Shown: positions 7,472 to 14,996 of the stretch, piece after piece
Layout: every line of letters starts with the position of its first letter
Position numbering within the stretch: the stretch's first letter is position 1
Virus record (IMG/VR): IMGVR_UViG_3300031746_000184
Span: 1-22,754 of that record
Direction: 5' to 3' (one strand)
Length of the DNA stretch: 22,754 nt
From: a virus
The notes under the pieces: generated by a model
What the model saw: the letters and a program-made list of their open reading frames with translations, nothing else
Told to the model about the DNA's origin: nothing
Databases searched by the model: none
Program-made: the position numbers and the translations under genes

Positions 7472-8428
7472 ATGCCAAAACGTTTTATTAACTTGGATGG
7501 ACAAGAGTCTATCTACTTCGCAAGGCAATTGGAATATGTGAAAACAAAAACGTATGACCAACCCTTTCCGGAGATGAAGGCACTCACTGGTCTACTCCCG
7601 GTTTCTATGGAAGCCGGTCCTGCTGCGGATTCGATTACATACCGCTCATTTACAGAACATGGAATTGCCAAGTTTCTAACAAACTATGCCGATGATTTAC
7701 CAAGAGTTGACGTTTCCGGAATCGAAGAGTCTGTCAAAGTCAGGTCAATAGGAGACTCTTTCGGTTACACGGTCCAGGATGTTCGTTATGCTGCAAAAGC
7801 AGGGATTCCATTACAGGCTTCCAAGGCGATTGCCGCAAGACGAGCAATTGAAATGCTGATTAACAAATCGGCATGGAAAGCCCGTGCTGCAGATACGACT
7901 TATCATGGGCTAACAGGATTGCTTTACAATCCGAACGTGACCTCCTACAAGGTTGCGGTTGAAGGTTCAGACTATGTATGGGCGGATAAATCTGCGGATG
8001 CAATCATAGCCGACATTAACACCCTTGCAAATACACCCATCAAGCTGTCAAAAGGGTATGAAATCCCGGATACATTCCTTTGCCCGATTACACAATTCAC
8101 ATTGATCTCCACAACTCCACGGTCTTCGTATTCGGATACAACGATTCTTGATTTTGTCAAGAAATCCAATCCGCATATTACAAGATGGGATTGGTTGGAA
8201 GAGTTGAAGGATGTAAATCCCGTTCCGAGCACTGGTGCTGCTGCAAATACTGACTGTGCTTTGGTTTACAAAAACAGTTCGGATAAACTTACCCTTGAAG
8301 TTCCCCAAGGGTTCGAGCAGTTTCCACCACAGGAGAAGGGATTAGAATTCATTGTTCCGTGTCATGCCAGATTTGCCAGTGTAATAATCTACTATCCAAT
8401 CTCGGTTGTGATTGCGGAAAATATATAA
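7472..8428 (+). CDS. Major capsid protein (DUF2184, HK97-fold type)
   Basis: The 318-residue protein matches the DUF2184 major capsid family of myoviruses: an N-terminal arm (residues about 1-45, with FARQLEYVKTKTYDQPFP), then TGLLPVSMEAGPAADSITYRSF, SFGYTVQDVRYAAKAGIPL and the spine-helix region with SKAIAARRAIE, followed by NKSAWKARAADTTYHGLTGLL. The C-terminal part carries DCALVYKNSSDKLTLEVPQGF and a closing strand. It forms the hexamers and pentamers of the shell. AGGAG lies at 7460-7464, 7 bases before ATG 7472. It sits directly before a very strong terminator, as expected for the most abundant virion protein. No separate N-terminal propeptide is obvious, although a DUF2213 protease is encoded upstream. 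Confidence 0.92.
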   Translation: MPKRFINLDGQESIYFARQLEYVKTKTYDQPFPEMKALTGLLPVSMEAGPAADSITYRSFTEHGIAKFLTNYADDLPRVDVSGIEESVKVRSIGDSFGYTVQDVRYAAKAGIPLQASKAIAARRAIEMLINKSAWKARAADTTYHGLTGLLYNPNVTSYKVAVEGSDYVWADKSADAIIADINTLANTPIKLSKGYEIPDTFLCPITQFTLISTTPRSSYSDTTILDFVKKSNPHITRWDWLEELKDVNPVPSTGAAANTDCALVYKNSSDKLTLEVPQGFEQFPPQEKGLEFIVPCHARFASVIIYYPISVVIAENI

Positions 8429-8470
8429 GATTCTTTTTTCGTACAAGTACTCCTTTTTGTACAGGGTAAA

Positions 8471-8508
8471 GGCAAAGTATAGTATTCGTACTATACTTTG
8501 TCCTTTTT
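8471..8508 (+). terminator. Strong intrinsic terminator after the capsid gene
   Basis: A 12-bp perfect stem CAAAGTATAGTA (8473-8484) pairs with TACTATACTTTG (8489-8500) around a TTCG tetraloop. It extends by two G-C pairs past a bulged T and is followed by TTTTT (8504-8508). This is the best hairpin in the window. It should end or strongly reduce capsid-operon transcription in the + direction. Confidence 0.85.
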
Positions 8509-8545
8509 ACTTAAGAACAAATTCCATTTTAAACCAGGAGGATAT

Positions 8546-8863
8546 ATGTTAGGCGTTGTCTTTACAGTAACCAGAACAGTTCCGAGAATAACAGTTATCT
8601 CGGAAAAGGTTATTTACCCAGGAGTTAATAACCTTTCATTTCCAAACGAACAAGCTTTACGTTCATTCACTCAGAATCCAGCATATACAGAAGGTATAAA
8701 GACTGGATTTCTAAGAATCGACGAAAACCCACCCGATCCAATCGTTACAAACGCTCCGAATGAAATAAAAACAATTTGGCCAAAAAAAGAGATAACCGAG
8801 AAACGTCCGGGCAAAAGGGTATTCGATATTAAAAAACTTGATGAGTCAGCTTCCGAAGAATAA
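8546..8863 (+). CDS. Unknown 105-aa protein between capsid and connector genes
   Basis: I take ATG 8546 because AGGAGG at 8536-8541 precedes it by 4 bases. An in-frame TTG at 8498 would start inside the terminator stem and has no ribosome site. The 105-residue product has a beta-like N-terminal half (VVFTVTRTVPRITVISEKVI), a middle with EQALRSFTQNPAYTEGI and a charged tail with KRPGKRVF and DESASEE. There is no membrane segment. I recognise no family. It is the only gene between two strong terminators. A minor head, head-fibre or connector accessory role would fit the location, but nothing in the sequence shows it. Confidence 0.65.
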   Translation: MLGVVFTVTRTVPRITVISEKVIYPGVNNLSFPNEQALRSFTQNPAYTEGIKTGFLRIDENPPDPIVTNAPNEIKTIWPKKEITEKRPGKRVFDIKKLDESASEE

Positions 8864-8867
8864 AAAT

Positions 8868-8924
8868 AAAAGCTCTATCTATCTATCTATCTAATTATTT
8901 AGAGGGCGATAGAGCTTTTTTTAG
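8868..8924 (+). terminator. Intrinsic terminator with a tetranucleotide repeat in its loop
   Basis: AAAAGCTCTATC (8868-8879) pairs perfectly over 12 bp with GATAGAGCTTTT (8908-8919), followed by more T residues. The 28-base loop contains most of a (TATC)4-TA run. It stands between the stop at 8863 and the ribosome site of the next gene. Confidence 0.8.
8876..8893 (+). repeat. (TATC)4 microsatellite
   Basis: Four TATC units plus TA lie across the left stem and loop of the terminator. The run is noncoding, so slippage would change only loop length and perhaps the pairing register. Confidence 0.85.
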
Positions 8925-8939
8925 AAAGGAAGTCTATTC

Positions 8940-9335
8940 ATGCTTTCGGCTTTACAAATTGTAGCTCTTCGAGCTCCTCAATTTTCTTCATCCCCAAGAT
9001 TACCAGGAATGATTTCTTATGTTCAAGAAAGTATAAGTCAAAGCGCTTTTGGCGAATCGTATGAAAATGCCGTTGCTTTGAAAGTCATGCATTTATTTAC
9101 AATTGAAAAGATGAATGGTGGAACGGAAACAAATACTGGAATTATTGGAAGCGGACAGATAGTGTCAGAAACTGAAGGAGGGCTTTCGAGAAGCTATGCA
9201 GTTAAAGGAGGGGTTTCTTCCAGTGAAGATGACGATTTAAGAAGAACTGGGTTTGGGTTAGAGTATTTACGATTAATGAAAACAACAAATATTTCTGCTT
9301 TCCAAAAGAATGTACCAGCTTGGCTGCAAAAATAA
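8940..9335 (+). CDS. Head-tail connector protein (DUF4054)
   Basis: The 131-residue protein fits DUF4054, a connector family found after the capsid gene in myoviruses: an early F..SPRLPGMISYV segment, a helix with ENAVALKVMHLFTIEKM (about 41-57), a Gly/Ser-rich beta region with SETEGGLSRSYAVKGG, and a closing TGFGLEYLRLMK. These adaptor proteins dock under the portal and start the neck. AAAGGAAG (8925-8932) lies 7 bases before ATG 8940. The end overlaps the next gene by 16 bases. Transcription must read through, or restart after, the terminator just upstream. Confidence 0.75.
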   Translation: MLSALQIVALRAPQFSSSPRLPGMISYVQESISQSAFGESYENAVALKVMHLFTIEKMNGGTETNTGIIGSGQIVSETEGGLSRSYAVKGGVSSSEDDDLRRTGFGLEYLRLMKTTNISAFQKNVPAWLQK

Positions 9336-9826
9336 AAATAATTGTTCATGATAAAGGCTGGAATAGAATTAAAGATACTTTAACCCAGTATCAATCAGCC
9401 TACACGAAGGTCGGATTTCCAACCGAAAAGGAACCGGCATCTGGTGATCAAAAAACAATGGCGGACGTTTCGGATATAGCAACATTTAATGAATATGGTA
9501 CAAAACATATACCCGCTCGTCCGTTTATGTCAACAAGTTTCAAGGAAAATAAAGAAAGAACACAACAGTTGATTGACGTTTTATACGACAGGTTATTAAG
9601 AGGAACTATTACTATTCCACAAGCTCTTGGTTTAATTGGTGAATTTACAGCCGATAGAATTAAAGAAAAAATAAGAGCAATAACAACCCCTCCAAATAAA
9701 CCGAGCACAATAAAAAGAAAGATGAGAAAGAGAACACAATTTTTGTCTGGGACAGCTCCGACGAAAGTTCTTATAGATACAGGACAGATGATTAACTCGG
9801 TTACTCATGTTGAGGTTCTCCAGTGA
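9320..9826 (+). CDS. Neck/tail-completion protein (HK97 gp10-like, virion morphogenesis)
   Basis: The product has 168 residues if it starts at TTG 9320, overlapping the upstream gene by 16 bases with no clear ribosome site. The next in-frame ATG would delete about 46 residues, including the conserved KIKIIVHDKGWNRI start, so TTG (or translational coupling) is preferred. The family pattern is clear: YTKVGFP, then ATFNEYGTKHIPARPFMSTSF (about residues 54-74), a long helix, then KPSTIKRKMRK and a closing VLIDTGQMINSVTHVEV. Such proteins act in the head-tail neck or tail completion. The next gene overlaps its stop by 4 bases (GTGA). Confidence 0.75.
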   Translation: MAAKIKIIVHDKGWNRIKDTLTQYQSAYTKVGFPTEKEPASGDQKTMADVSDIATFNEYGTKHIPARPFMSTSFKENKERTQQLIDVLYDRLLRGTITIPQALGLIGEFTADRIKEKIRAITTPPNKPSTIKRKMRKRTQFLSGTAPTKVLIDTGQMINSVTHVEVLQ

Positions 9827-10143
9827 TTCCAAGGAGAGCATTGATTGTCAAAACGATAAGTAACGGAGGGTACACTGATGGAAAATGGGTAGGTGAAACT
9901 TCTGTTAATGGTTTAATTATGGCAAGTGTACAACCATTAACTGCGAAGCAAAAACAAACCTTACCCGAAGGCAGGAAAAATTCAGCTTCATTTCGTTTGT
10001 TTAGTGCAGATTTACTTAATACAGTTGAAGAACAAAACCCGGATATAGTTGTTATTGATGACCAGGATTATGAAGTACATAGTAGAGCGGCATGGCAGAA
10101 CAATATAATAAACCATTTTGAATACGTAGTAATAAAGATATGA
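9823..10143 (+). CDS. Head-closure/head-tail joining protein
   Basis: The 106-residue protein starts at GTG 9823, overlapping the previous stop, with GAGG at 9812-9815 seven bases upstream. The pattern VNGLIMASVQPLTAKQKQTLPEGRKNSASFRL (about residues 29-60), then DIVVIDDQDYEVHSRAAW and a closing NHFEYVVIKI, is that of small beta-barrel head-closure (stopper) proteins that seal the portal channel and dock the tail. Position between the gp10-like and terminator genes supports this. It is coupled to the next gene by an ATGA overlap. Assignment to stopper rather than another neck component is inferred from order. Confidence 0.65.
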   Translation: MIPRRALIVKTISNGGYTDGKWVGETSVNGLIMASVQPLTAKQKQTLPEGRKNSASFRLFSADLLNTVEEQNPDIVVIDDQDYEVHSRAAWQNNIINHFEYVVIKI

Positions 10144-10721
10144 TAGACATTGATTTAATTCAAAGAGCAATTTACAGTTGGGTATTCGGAATTTCTGGGT
10201 TGGCTGCAATCTGGGAAAATCAAAATGCTCCTGCTCCTAAAACCGATTATATTTCTTTGTCTTTATTGTCTATGGTTGATGTTGGTCATGATGCTTGGGC
10301 TCCAGTAAATCCTAATAAAATGTCAAGGATTCTTTCAGACAAAACAATAGATGTTCGCATTCAATGCTTTTCTAATAATGCAATTGCTATCCTTGAATCT
10401 ATTGGTAGTCTTTCAAAACTACCAGATGTTAGTTTTATTTTTCATGCCGCTGGAATTACTTTACTTCAAAAAGGTAAAGTACAGGAATTAACAGGACTGG
10501 ATACGAATGATAGATTCCAAAAAAGAGCGGTGATGGATACGACATTCCTTTTGACAACTATATCTGACGAAATTGACTTGTCAACGATTGAAGGAGTTGA
10601 AATTAATGGTATTATAAAAATCGGTGAAGATACTGTAAGAGAACTACAAATATTAAATGTTTCTGTTGAGGGAATAATTCCTATAGAACATATTTTAGAG
10701 GGTTCAATTACTCCAGAATAA
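10140..10721 (+). CDS. Tail terminator / neck protein (LIC_12616-like)
   Basis: The 193-residue protein resembles the LIC_12616 phage family (neck/tail-terminator-like): an N-terminal helix (DIDLIQRAIYSWVF), then WENQNAPAPKTDYISLSLLS (about residues 25-44), SDKTIDVRIQCFSNNAIAIL and KRAVMDTTFLLTT. Tail terminators form the hexameric ring that caps the finished tube and sheath. It lies immediately before the sheath gene, the usual location. The C-terminal 50 residues (ISDEIDLSTIEG onward) form an extra beta-rich tail beyond the core domain, often seen in this family. Its start overlaps the upstream stop by 4 bases. Confidence 0.7.
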   Translation: MIDIDLIQRAIYSWVFGISGLAAIWENQNAPAPKTDYISLSLLSMVDVGHDAWAPVNPNKMSRILSDKTIDVRIQCFSNNAIAILESIGSLSKLPDVSFIFHAAGITLLQKGKVQELTGLDTNDRFQKRAVMDTTFLLTTISDEIDLSTIEGVEINGIIKIGEDTVRELQILNVSVEGIIPIEHILEGSITPE

Positions 10722-10742
10722 TTTTTTTTAAAGGAGATTACT

Positions 10743-11828
10743 ATGAGTAAAGTTGACAGGATTGTACAGGTTACAATTTTACGTGAGTCAAGACCAATAA
10801 GCCAAGCAGCATTTGACATGGTGCTCATCCTGGGAGAAAATCTTGAACTTCCAGAAGATGCGAGATATGCAGTTTTTTCTACCGACGACCTCACTGCTCT
10901 CGCTGCTGTTCTTGGTGAAACCCCAACAACGAAACCAGAATATCTGGCTGCAGAAGCTCTTGCTTCCCAGAGTCCAAGACCAATAAACTTCGCTGTCGGT
11001 AGGGTAGACAGTGAAGACGCCGACCATAAAGAAGCGCTTGCTGCTGTTCTATTAGAGAACAGTAACTTCTTTTATGTTGTTTGTGTAAGCAGAACTCAAG
11101 CGGATCAGGAAGCTGTTGCCGATTGGTGTAATTCAAACAGAAGAATATTCATTTCGGTAAGTGCTGGCAATGATGGAGATATTTTAGACCCCAATGACGA
11201 TACTTCATTACCTTTCTACATCAAGGATGAAGCTCTTGATAAAGCGTGCTGTATATACCACGCCGATGCAGCGACGGACTACATTGACGCTGGTCTTTCT
11301 GGGCTTTTGGCTGTTCGGAGGCCAGGTACATATACTCCAATGTTCAAAACGATAATTGGCTCTGGTGTTGATACGTTGACCACAACCGAACAGGGTATTT
11401 TGTTTGCAAAATACTGTTCCTCTTACGAGTCCGTTGGTGGACAAAATATATTACAAGAAGGTTGGGTCGGGACTGGAGAGTATCTGGATTTGATTATCTG
11501 GTTAGAATGGTTAAACTCAAAAATTCAGTCCAATGTCTACAGTCTTCTTGCAAAGAGTGAAAAGATTCCGTTTACTTCCGAGGGTCTTGGACTACTTGAG
11601 TCGGCAGTTCAACAAGTCCTTGAAATTGAACAATCGGCAAAGGCAATTTCTCCTGAGGAATTTGATGGGGATAATATTCAAACGGGTGGTTATCATACTT
11701 CCGTCCCGAAGGTAAGTGAACTATTACCGAACGACAAGCTTCTCAGAGTGGCAAAGGACATCAAGTTTACATGCTGGTATAACAATCCGATTCACCGTGT
11801 TCAAATAAATGGTGTCATCAAAATATAA
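10743..11828 (+). CDS. Contractile tail sheath protein (DUF3383)
   Basis: The 361-residue protein fits DUF3383, a sheath family of myoviruses. It opens with DRIVQVTILRESRPISQAAFDMVLIL, followed by DDLTALAAVLGETPTTKPEYLAAEALASQ and PINFAVGRVD (the TagX-like sheath core), a domain with FFYVVCVSRTQADQEAVADW, and a C-terminal region with VGTGEYLDLIIWLEWLNSKIQ, LARSEK-like loops and a closing strand IHRVQINGVIKI. Sheath subunits polymerise around the tube and contract to drive it through the envelope. AAGGAG (10731-10736) precedes ATG 10743. This gene identifies the phage as a myovirus. Its last strand would take part in inter-subunit weaving, as in other sheaths. Confidence 0.9.
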   Translation: MSKVDRIVQVTILRESRPISQAAFDMVLILGENLELPEDARYAVFSTDDLTALAAVLGETPTTKPEYLAAEALASQSPRPINFAVGRVDSEDADHKEALAAVLLENSNFFYVVCVSRTQADQEAVADWCNSNRRIFISVSAGNDGDILDPNDDTSLPFYIKDEALDKACCIYHADAATDYIDAGLSGLLAVRRPGTYTPMFKTIIGSGVDTLTTTEQGILFAKYCSSYESVGGQNILQEGWVGTGEYLDLIIWLEWLNSKIQSNVYSLLAKSEKIPFTSEGLGLLESAVQQVLEIEQSAKAISPEEFDGDNIQTGGYHTSVPKVSELLPNDKLLRVAKDIKFTCWYNNPIHRVQINGVIKI

Positions 11829-11882
11829 TATCATTAACAACAATAGTCTTGTTTTTAATTCAGAATTTAGAAGGAGGTTTTT

Positions 11883-12332
11883 ATGTTGAGTCCAGGTATA
11901 GCGACCATAGACCCAGCGATGGTTGTAACGACCGTCGGAAAAGGAATTGTTGGTGGGTTTGCCGATGGTACTTTTATTAATGTTGAGTACACTGCTGATT
12001 TCTTTTCAAAGGTAACTGGTTCCGACGGCCTGACTACCAGAATTAAACAGAACGATTTCAGCGGTACAATCACATTGACGTTGAAGCAGTCGTCCCTATC
12101 AAATGATTTTTTGATGTCACTTGTAATCCTCGACCGTCAAGCGAATGCTGGTATTGTTCCAGTGTCTATCAAAGATTTACTTGGGACAACAAAAATGGTA
12201 ACTGGCTTTGCTTGGGTTCGAAAACCACCAGCATCGGTCTATAGTAAGAACGTCGAGAATCGTGAATGGATTTTGGATTGCGCAACATTAAGGATGTACG
12301 TTGGAGGAAACGTCCAGATTCCAGTGGTGTAA
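11883..12332 (+). CDS. Tail tube protein (DUF3277)
   Basis: The 149-residue protein directly follows the sheath gene and fits the DUF3277 inner tube family: residues about 18-45 read GKGIVGGFADGTFINVEYTA, then FSGTITLTLKQSSLSNDFLMSL, ending in WILDCATLRMYVGGNVQIPVV. It forms the hexameric rings of the tube through which DNA passes. A very strong ribosome site, GAAGGAGG, precedes ATG 11883, consistent with high production. A weak 5-bp hairpin (AACAA/TTGTT, 11836-11853) lies upstream in the sheath-tube gap. Confidence 0.85.
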   Translation: MLSPGIATIDPAMVVTTVGKGIVGGFADGTFINVEYTADFFSKVTGSDGLTTRIKQNDFSGTITLTLKQSSLSNDFLMSLVILDRQANAGIVPVSIKDLLGTTKMVTGFAWVRKPPASVYSKNVENREWILDCATLRMYVGGNVQIPVV

Positions 12333-12386
12333 TTGTAAAGTAAACAATAACCTGTTTTAATTTATTAGACTATCCAGGAGGTCTTA

Positions 12387-12839
12387 ATGATTAAAAATTT
12401 AGAGAGGGTATTTACAAATGCTTCTGGAGGTACCGTTTCCGTTATCTCCAGTTCATTTCCGGCGAGACAATCCATTTCTGTAAGAACAAAACTGTTTGCT
12501 ATTATCCTTCCTTTCCTTTCAAAATTTACTGTCGCCGAGTTAAAGACTTTTTTGGATGGAAAAGGAATGGACGACCCAAACGTAGTTATCAAACTCCTTC
12601 CGGCATTTACAACTGTTCTATCAACTTGTGAGCTTGTTCCGTTAATTTTAGAACTACTTACATATACTCGTGTAAACGGTCTGGAAGTTTCCAAGGGAGA
12701 AATTTTTGATTCTGTGTTTACCGGAGAAGATCTTCTACTTATCCAGATTCTTAAATTTGTTATCATGGACGTCAATTCTTTTTTGGCACGAATAGAGGCT
12801 GGGAAAAATACTATAGAAGCCCCAAGCCTCGAAGAGTAA
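12387..12839 (+). CDS. Tail assembly chaperone, short (unshifted) form
   Basis: The 150-residue protein sits between tail tube and tape measure, the standard place for the G-type tail assembly chaperone that binds the tape measure and recruits tube subunits. It is helical, with FAIILPFLSKFTVAELKTFL (about 37-56), LLPAFTTVLSTCELVPLILELL and a hydrophobic IQILKFVIMDVN before its end. Residues are highly AT-coded but in line with neighbours. CAGGAGG precedes ATG 12387. Near its 3' end is a slippery T TTT TTG at 12779-12785 that leads into a second open frame, making the longer form. The chaperone family call is from position, fold-like pattern and the frameshift arrangement rather than a strong motif. 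Confidence 0.75.
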   Translation: MIKNLERVFTNASGGTVSVISSSFPARQSISVRTKLFAIILPFLSKFTVAELKTFLDGKGMDDPNVVIKLLPAFTTVLSTCELVPLILELLTYTRVNGLEVSKGEIFDSVFTGEDLLLIQILKFVIMDVNSFLARIEAGKNTIEAPSLEE

Positions 12840-13039
12840 GGAGTAGAATAGCTTCTATAGAATCTAATATCTCTCCGGATTTACTTGAGGAGAGTTTAAT
12901 TTGGGAAGCGGTTTTAAGTGGTAAAGTAACTCTTCATGAATTGGAAACAACATATTCTCTGGACGATTTGTATAGGTTAATTAGTTTCTTGAATATACAA
13001 AGTGATATTGAGCAAGAATCACTTGAAAGGATAGAGTAA
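12387..13039 (+). CDS. Tail assembly chaperone, long form by -1 frameshift (G-T-like)
   Basis: If ribosomes slip -1 at 12779-12785, translation continues from GGC 12785 in the -1 frame to TAA 13037-13039. The fused product is 217 residues: the first 133 are shared, followed by 84 new ones. The new part starts GTNRGWEKYY, has a basic patch (PKPRRVRSRI), then a helical acidic domain with LLEESLIWEAVLSGKVTLHEL and LDDLYRLISFLN. This frame has no ATG or GTG near its beginning and no other gene explains 12840-13043. Such a two-product chaperone is the rule in long-tailed phages. An unusual ATA start at 12848 behind AAGGAG (12838-12843) is the main alternative. Confidence 0.75.
12779..12830 (+). 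promoter_or_regulatory. -1 programmed ribosomal frameshift signal (slippery heptamer plus stem-loop)
   Basis: The heptamer T-TTT-TTG is in the correct register (zero frame TTT 12780, TTG 12783). After a 9-base spacer (12786-12794) comes a stem of GAGGCTGGG (12795-12803) with CCC-A-AGCCTC (12821-12830), nine pairs with one bulged A and a 17-base loop. Spacer and stem sizes are those typical of -1 signals. Confidence 0.75.
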
Positions 13040-13043
13040 TACA

Positions 13044-13418
13044 ATGGTTGAAAAAATTATAGTAGGGTTATTAATTTCTATAGTGTCTGCTTTATTTGTT
13101 TTTACTTTTATAACAAATCGGTCAAGAGTTCAAATTATAAAAGATGCAAATGGAATTGTAAACGAGGCAATAAAAACACACTTGTCTATAGAACATCAGT
13201 TAACGATGCATGCAATAGTAAAGGAGCATGTAGATTCATGTCAAGCGCCAACTAATTTTATAGAAGTACAAACAAAACTTGAACAGCATATTCAGGCATG
13301 TCCAGCACCAAAAAATATACAAGAGCTTCAAAATCAACTTAATATTATAAAGATATCACTCGTCTTTTTAGTTCGTAATGCTGGAGGAAACCCTGACGAT
13401 TTAGGATTGAGATTATAA
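13044..13418 (+). CDS. Membrane protein with tandem HxxxC repeats, unknown
   Basis: The 124-residue protein has an N-terminal membrane span (about residues 4-24, with VGLLISIVSALFVFTFI), a helical middle and a second hydrophobic stretch near 101-111. The middle contains two copies of an approximately 20-residue unit with H..xCxAPxN: H62/C66 (EHVDSCQAPTNF) and H82/C86 (QHIQACPAPKNI), an exact 20-residue period. This could be a metal site or a coiled-coil register; no family is recognised. It begins 4 bases after the shifted chaperone stop and ends just before the tape measure, so it is part of the tail operon. A membrane protein here is unusual. An alternative is a holin-like or superinfection-related protein, but no evidence separates these. 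Confidence 0.65.
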   Translation: MVEKIIVGLLISIVSALFVFTFITNRSRVQIIKDANGIVNEAIKTHLSIEHQLTMHAIVKEHVDSCQAPTNFIEVQTKLEQHIQACPAPKNIQELQNQLNIIKISLVFLVRNAGGNPDDLGLRL

Positions 13419-13419
13419 T

Positions 13420-14994
13420 ATGATAACTGTAAGAGAGCTTGTAAATTTAATTGGCTTTAAAATAGATGAAGCGGAATTTGCTTCTGCTCAAAAAAGAATG
13501 GATGGATTCCAGAAGAGCCTTGCCACTGCAGGAAATAAGATGCTCCTTGGAATTACCTTACCTTTTGTTGGGTTGGTTACGGCTGCTGTTAGAGCGGCAT
13601 CAAAACAGGACACAGCAACTGCTCAAGTAATACAAGCAATACAATCAACTGGTGGTGCAGCAAATAAAACAATAGAAGAATTACTGCAATCGGCGACCAG
13701 ACTTCAAAACGAAACACTCTTTGGAGATGATGATATTTTGGGTGGAGTTTCGGCGTCGTTATTAACTTTCCAAAATGTTACCGGAGAAGTTTTTGATAAA
13801 GCTCAAGAAGCAATTCTTGATGTAACCCAGCGAATGAGCGGAGCCAATGGTGGAATGCAAGCATTACACGGAACGACTTTACAGTTGGGGAAGGCTTTAA
13901 ATAATCCATTAATTGGGTTACAAGCGCTCGGGCGTGCGGGGATTCAGTTTACTGCTGAACAAAAGAAGGAGATAACGAACCTTGTCAAATCCGGTCAATT
14001 GCAGAAGGCTCAAATTGTCATGCTGGATTTAATCCATGCGAAGTTTGGAGGGAGTGCAAAGGCAGCGGCAGAAGCTTCATTTGGTTTTAAACAGCTTTCC
14101 AACGCTTTTGGTGATTTGTTAGAAGTCATTGGTACTTCGTTAAAACCGATTTTAAAACCATTAAGTGAATGGTTAAAGAAAATAACAATCGCTTTACAAA
14201 ACATTAACCCAGAACTTATTTCAGCTATTCTTCTTATTGGTGGATTGGCAGCAGCGATTGGTCCTTTACTAATAGTATTGTCTTCTTTGATTAAAGCAGG
14301 TATGATAATTCGAACTCTATTTGTTTCTATAAAAACCGTTTCCATGGCAACTGGGGTATCAATGGGGTTAATGTCTCTTAAATTTATTGCAATAGCTGCG
14401 GCAATTGCTGCGGTGATTGCTGCAATTACCTTACTTGTCGAAGATTTTCTTGTTTACAAACGAGGGGGAAAGAGTTTTATTGGTGAAATGATTAAATGGT
14501 GGAATAAATTAAGTGAAGTAATGGGATTAAAAAACATTGGAGAGGCATGGCACGAATTCTTTTTTAATTTAGGAAGTTGGCTTCATGGATTTATTACTGA
14601 CAAATGGATTCCATTTTGGGAAAATGCAGGAGCGGGATTATATGCTGTTATACAAAAGATAGGAGAATGGTGGGATACCATCTGGGATAAAATTGGATGG
14701 GGTCTTGACAAGATGAAAATAGTTGTAGATGCTTTACAAAGGTTTTCATCGAGTGCTCCAGCTATAACTGATTTTGACCCAGAGCTCGGAGGAAAGAATT
14801 TGGCGTTACTTGAAAGATTAAATGCTCCTCAAGAAAAAACAATAAAAATTGATGCAACAGTAAATACTTATGTACCAGAAGGGACAACAGCACAAGCAAC
14901 TGAATCAATAAGAAAAACGGCTGAAGATGTATATAGTGTATTCATGAGTAAACTGACAAGACAGTTGTCTTATAGTGTTCCGATGAAAGAATAA
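13420..14994 (+). CDS. Tail tape measure protein
   Basis: The 524-residue protein has tape-measure character: N-terminal VNLIGFKIDEAEFASAQKRM with amphipathic helices, Ala/Gln-rich helical stretches (about 55-240), two hydrophobic segments (about 266-291 and 321-346, rich in Ile/Ala) that can enter the host membrane during ejection, and a Trp-rich region (about 360-430, with WW and WDTIW). The length predicts a tail of roughly 79 nm at the common rule of about 0.15 nm per residue, an estimate only. The family is known to set tail length by spanning the tube and to be bound by the chaperone encoded just upstream. The start follows the previous stop by 1 base and the end is 2 bases before the next gene. 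Confidence 0.88.
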   Translation: MITVRELVNLIGFKIDEAEFASAQKRMDGFQKSLATAGNKMLLGITLPFVGLVTAAVRAASKQDTATAQVIQAIQSTGGAANKTIEELLQSATRLQNETLFGDDDILGGVSASLLTFQNVTGEVFDKAQEAILDVTQRMSGANGGMQALHGTTLQLGKALNNPLIGLQALGRAGIQFTAEQKKEITNLVKSGQLQKAQIVMLDLIHAKFGGSAKAAAEASFGFKQLSNAFGDLLEVIGTSLKPILKPLSEWLKKITIALQNINPELISAILLIGGLAAAIGPLLIVLSSLIKAGMIIRTLFVSIKTVSMATGVSMGLMSLKFIAIAAAIAAVIAAITLLVEDFLVYKRGGKSFIGEMIKWWNKLSEVMGLKNIGEAWHEFFFNLGSWLHGFITDKWIPFWENAGAGLYAVIQKIGEWWDTIWDKIGWGLDKMKIVVDALQRFSSSAPAITDFDPELGGKNLALLERLNAPQEKTIKIDATVNTYVPEGTTAQATESIRKTAEDVYSVFMSKLTRQLSYSVPMKE

Positions 14995-14996
14995 TT

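Noticed and set aside
8498-8545. TTG start 16 codons upstream of the 105-aa gene
   Set aside because: It lies inside the terminator stem without a ribosome site; ATG 8546 has AGGAGG.
11836-11853. AACAA/TTGTT hairpin between sheath and tube genes
   Set aside because: Only five A/T-rich pairs; too weak to call a terminator.
12801-12809. GGGAAAAAT as a lambda-like G GGA AAA slip site
   Set aside because: Codon boundaries do not fit (zero frame reads GGG AAA AAT); T TTT TTG at 12779 is in register and has a suitable stem.
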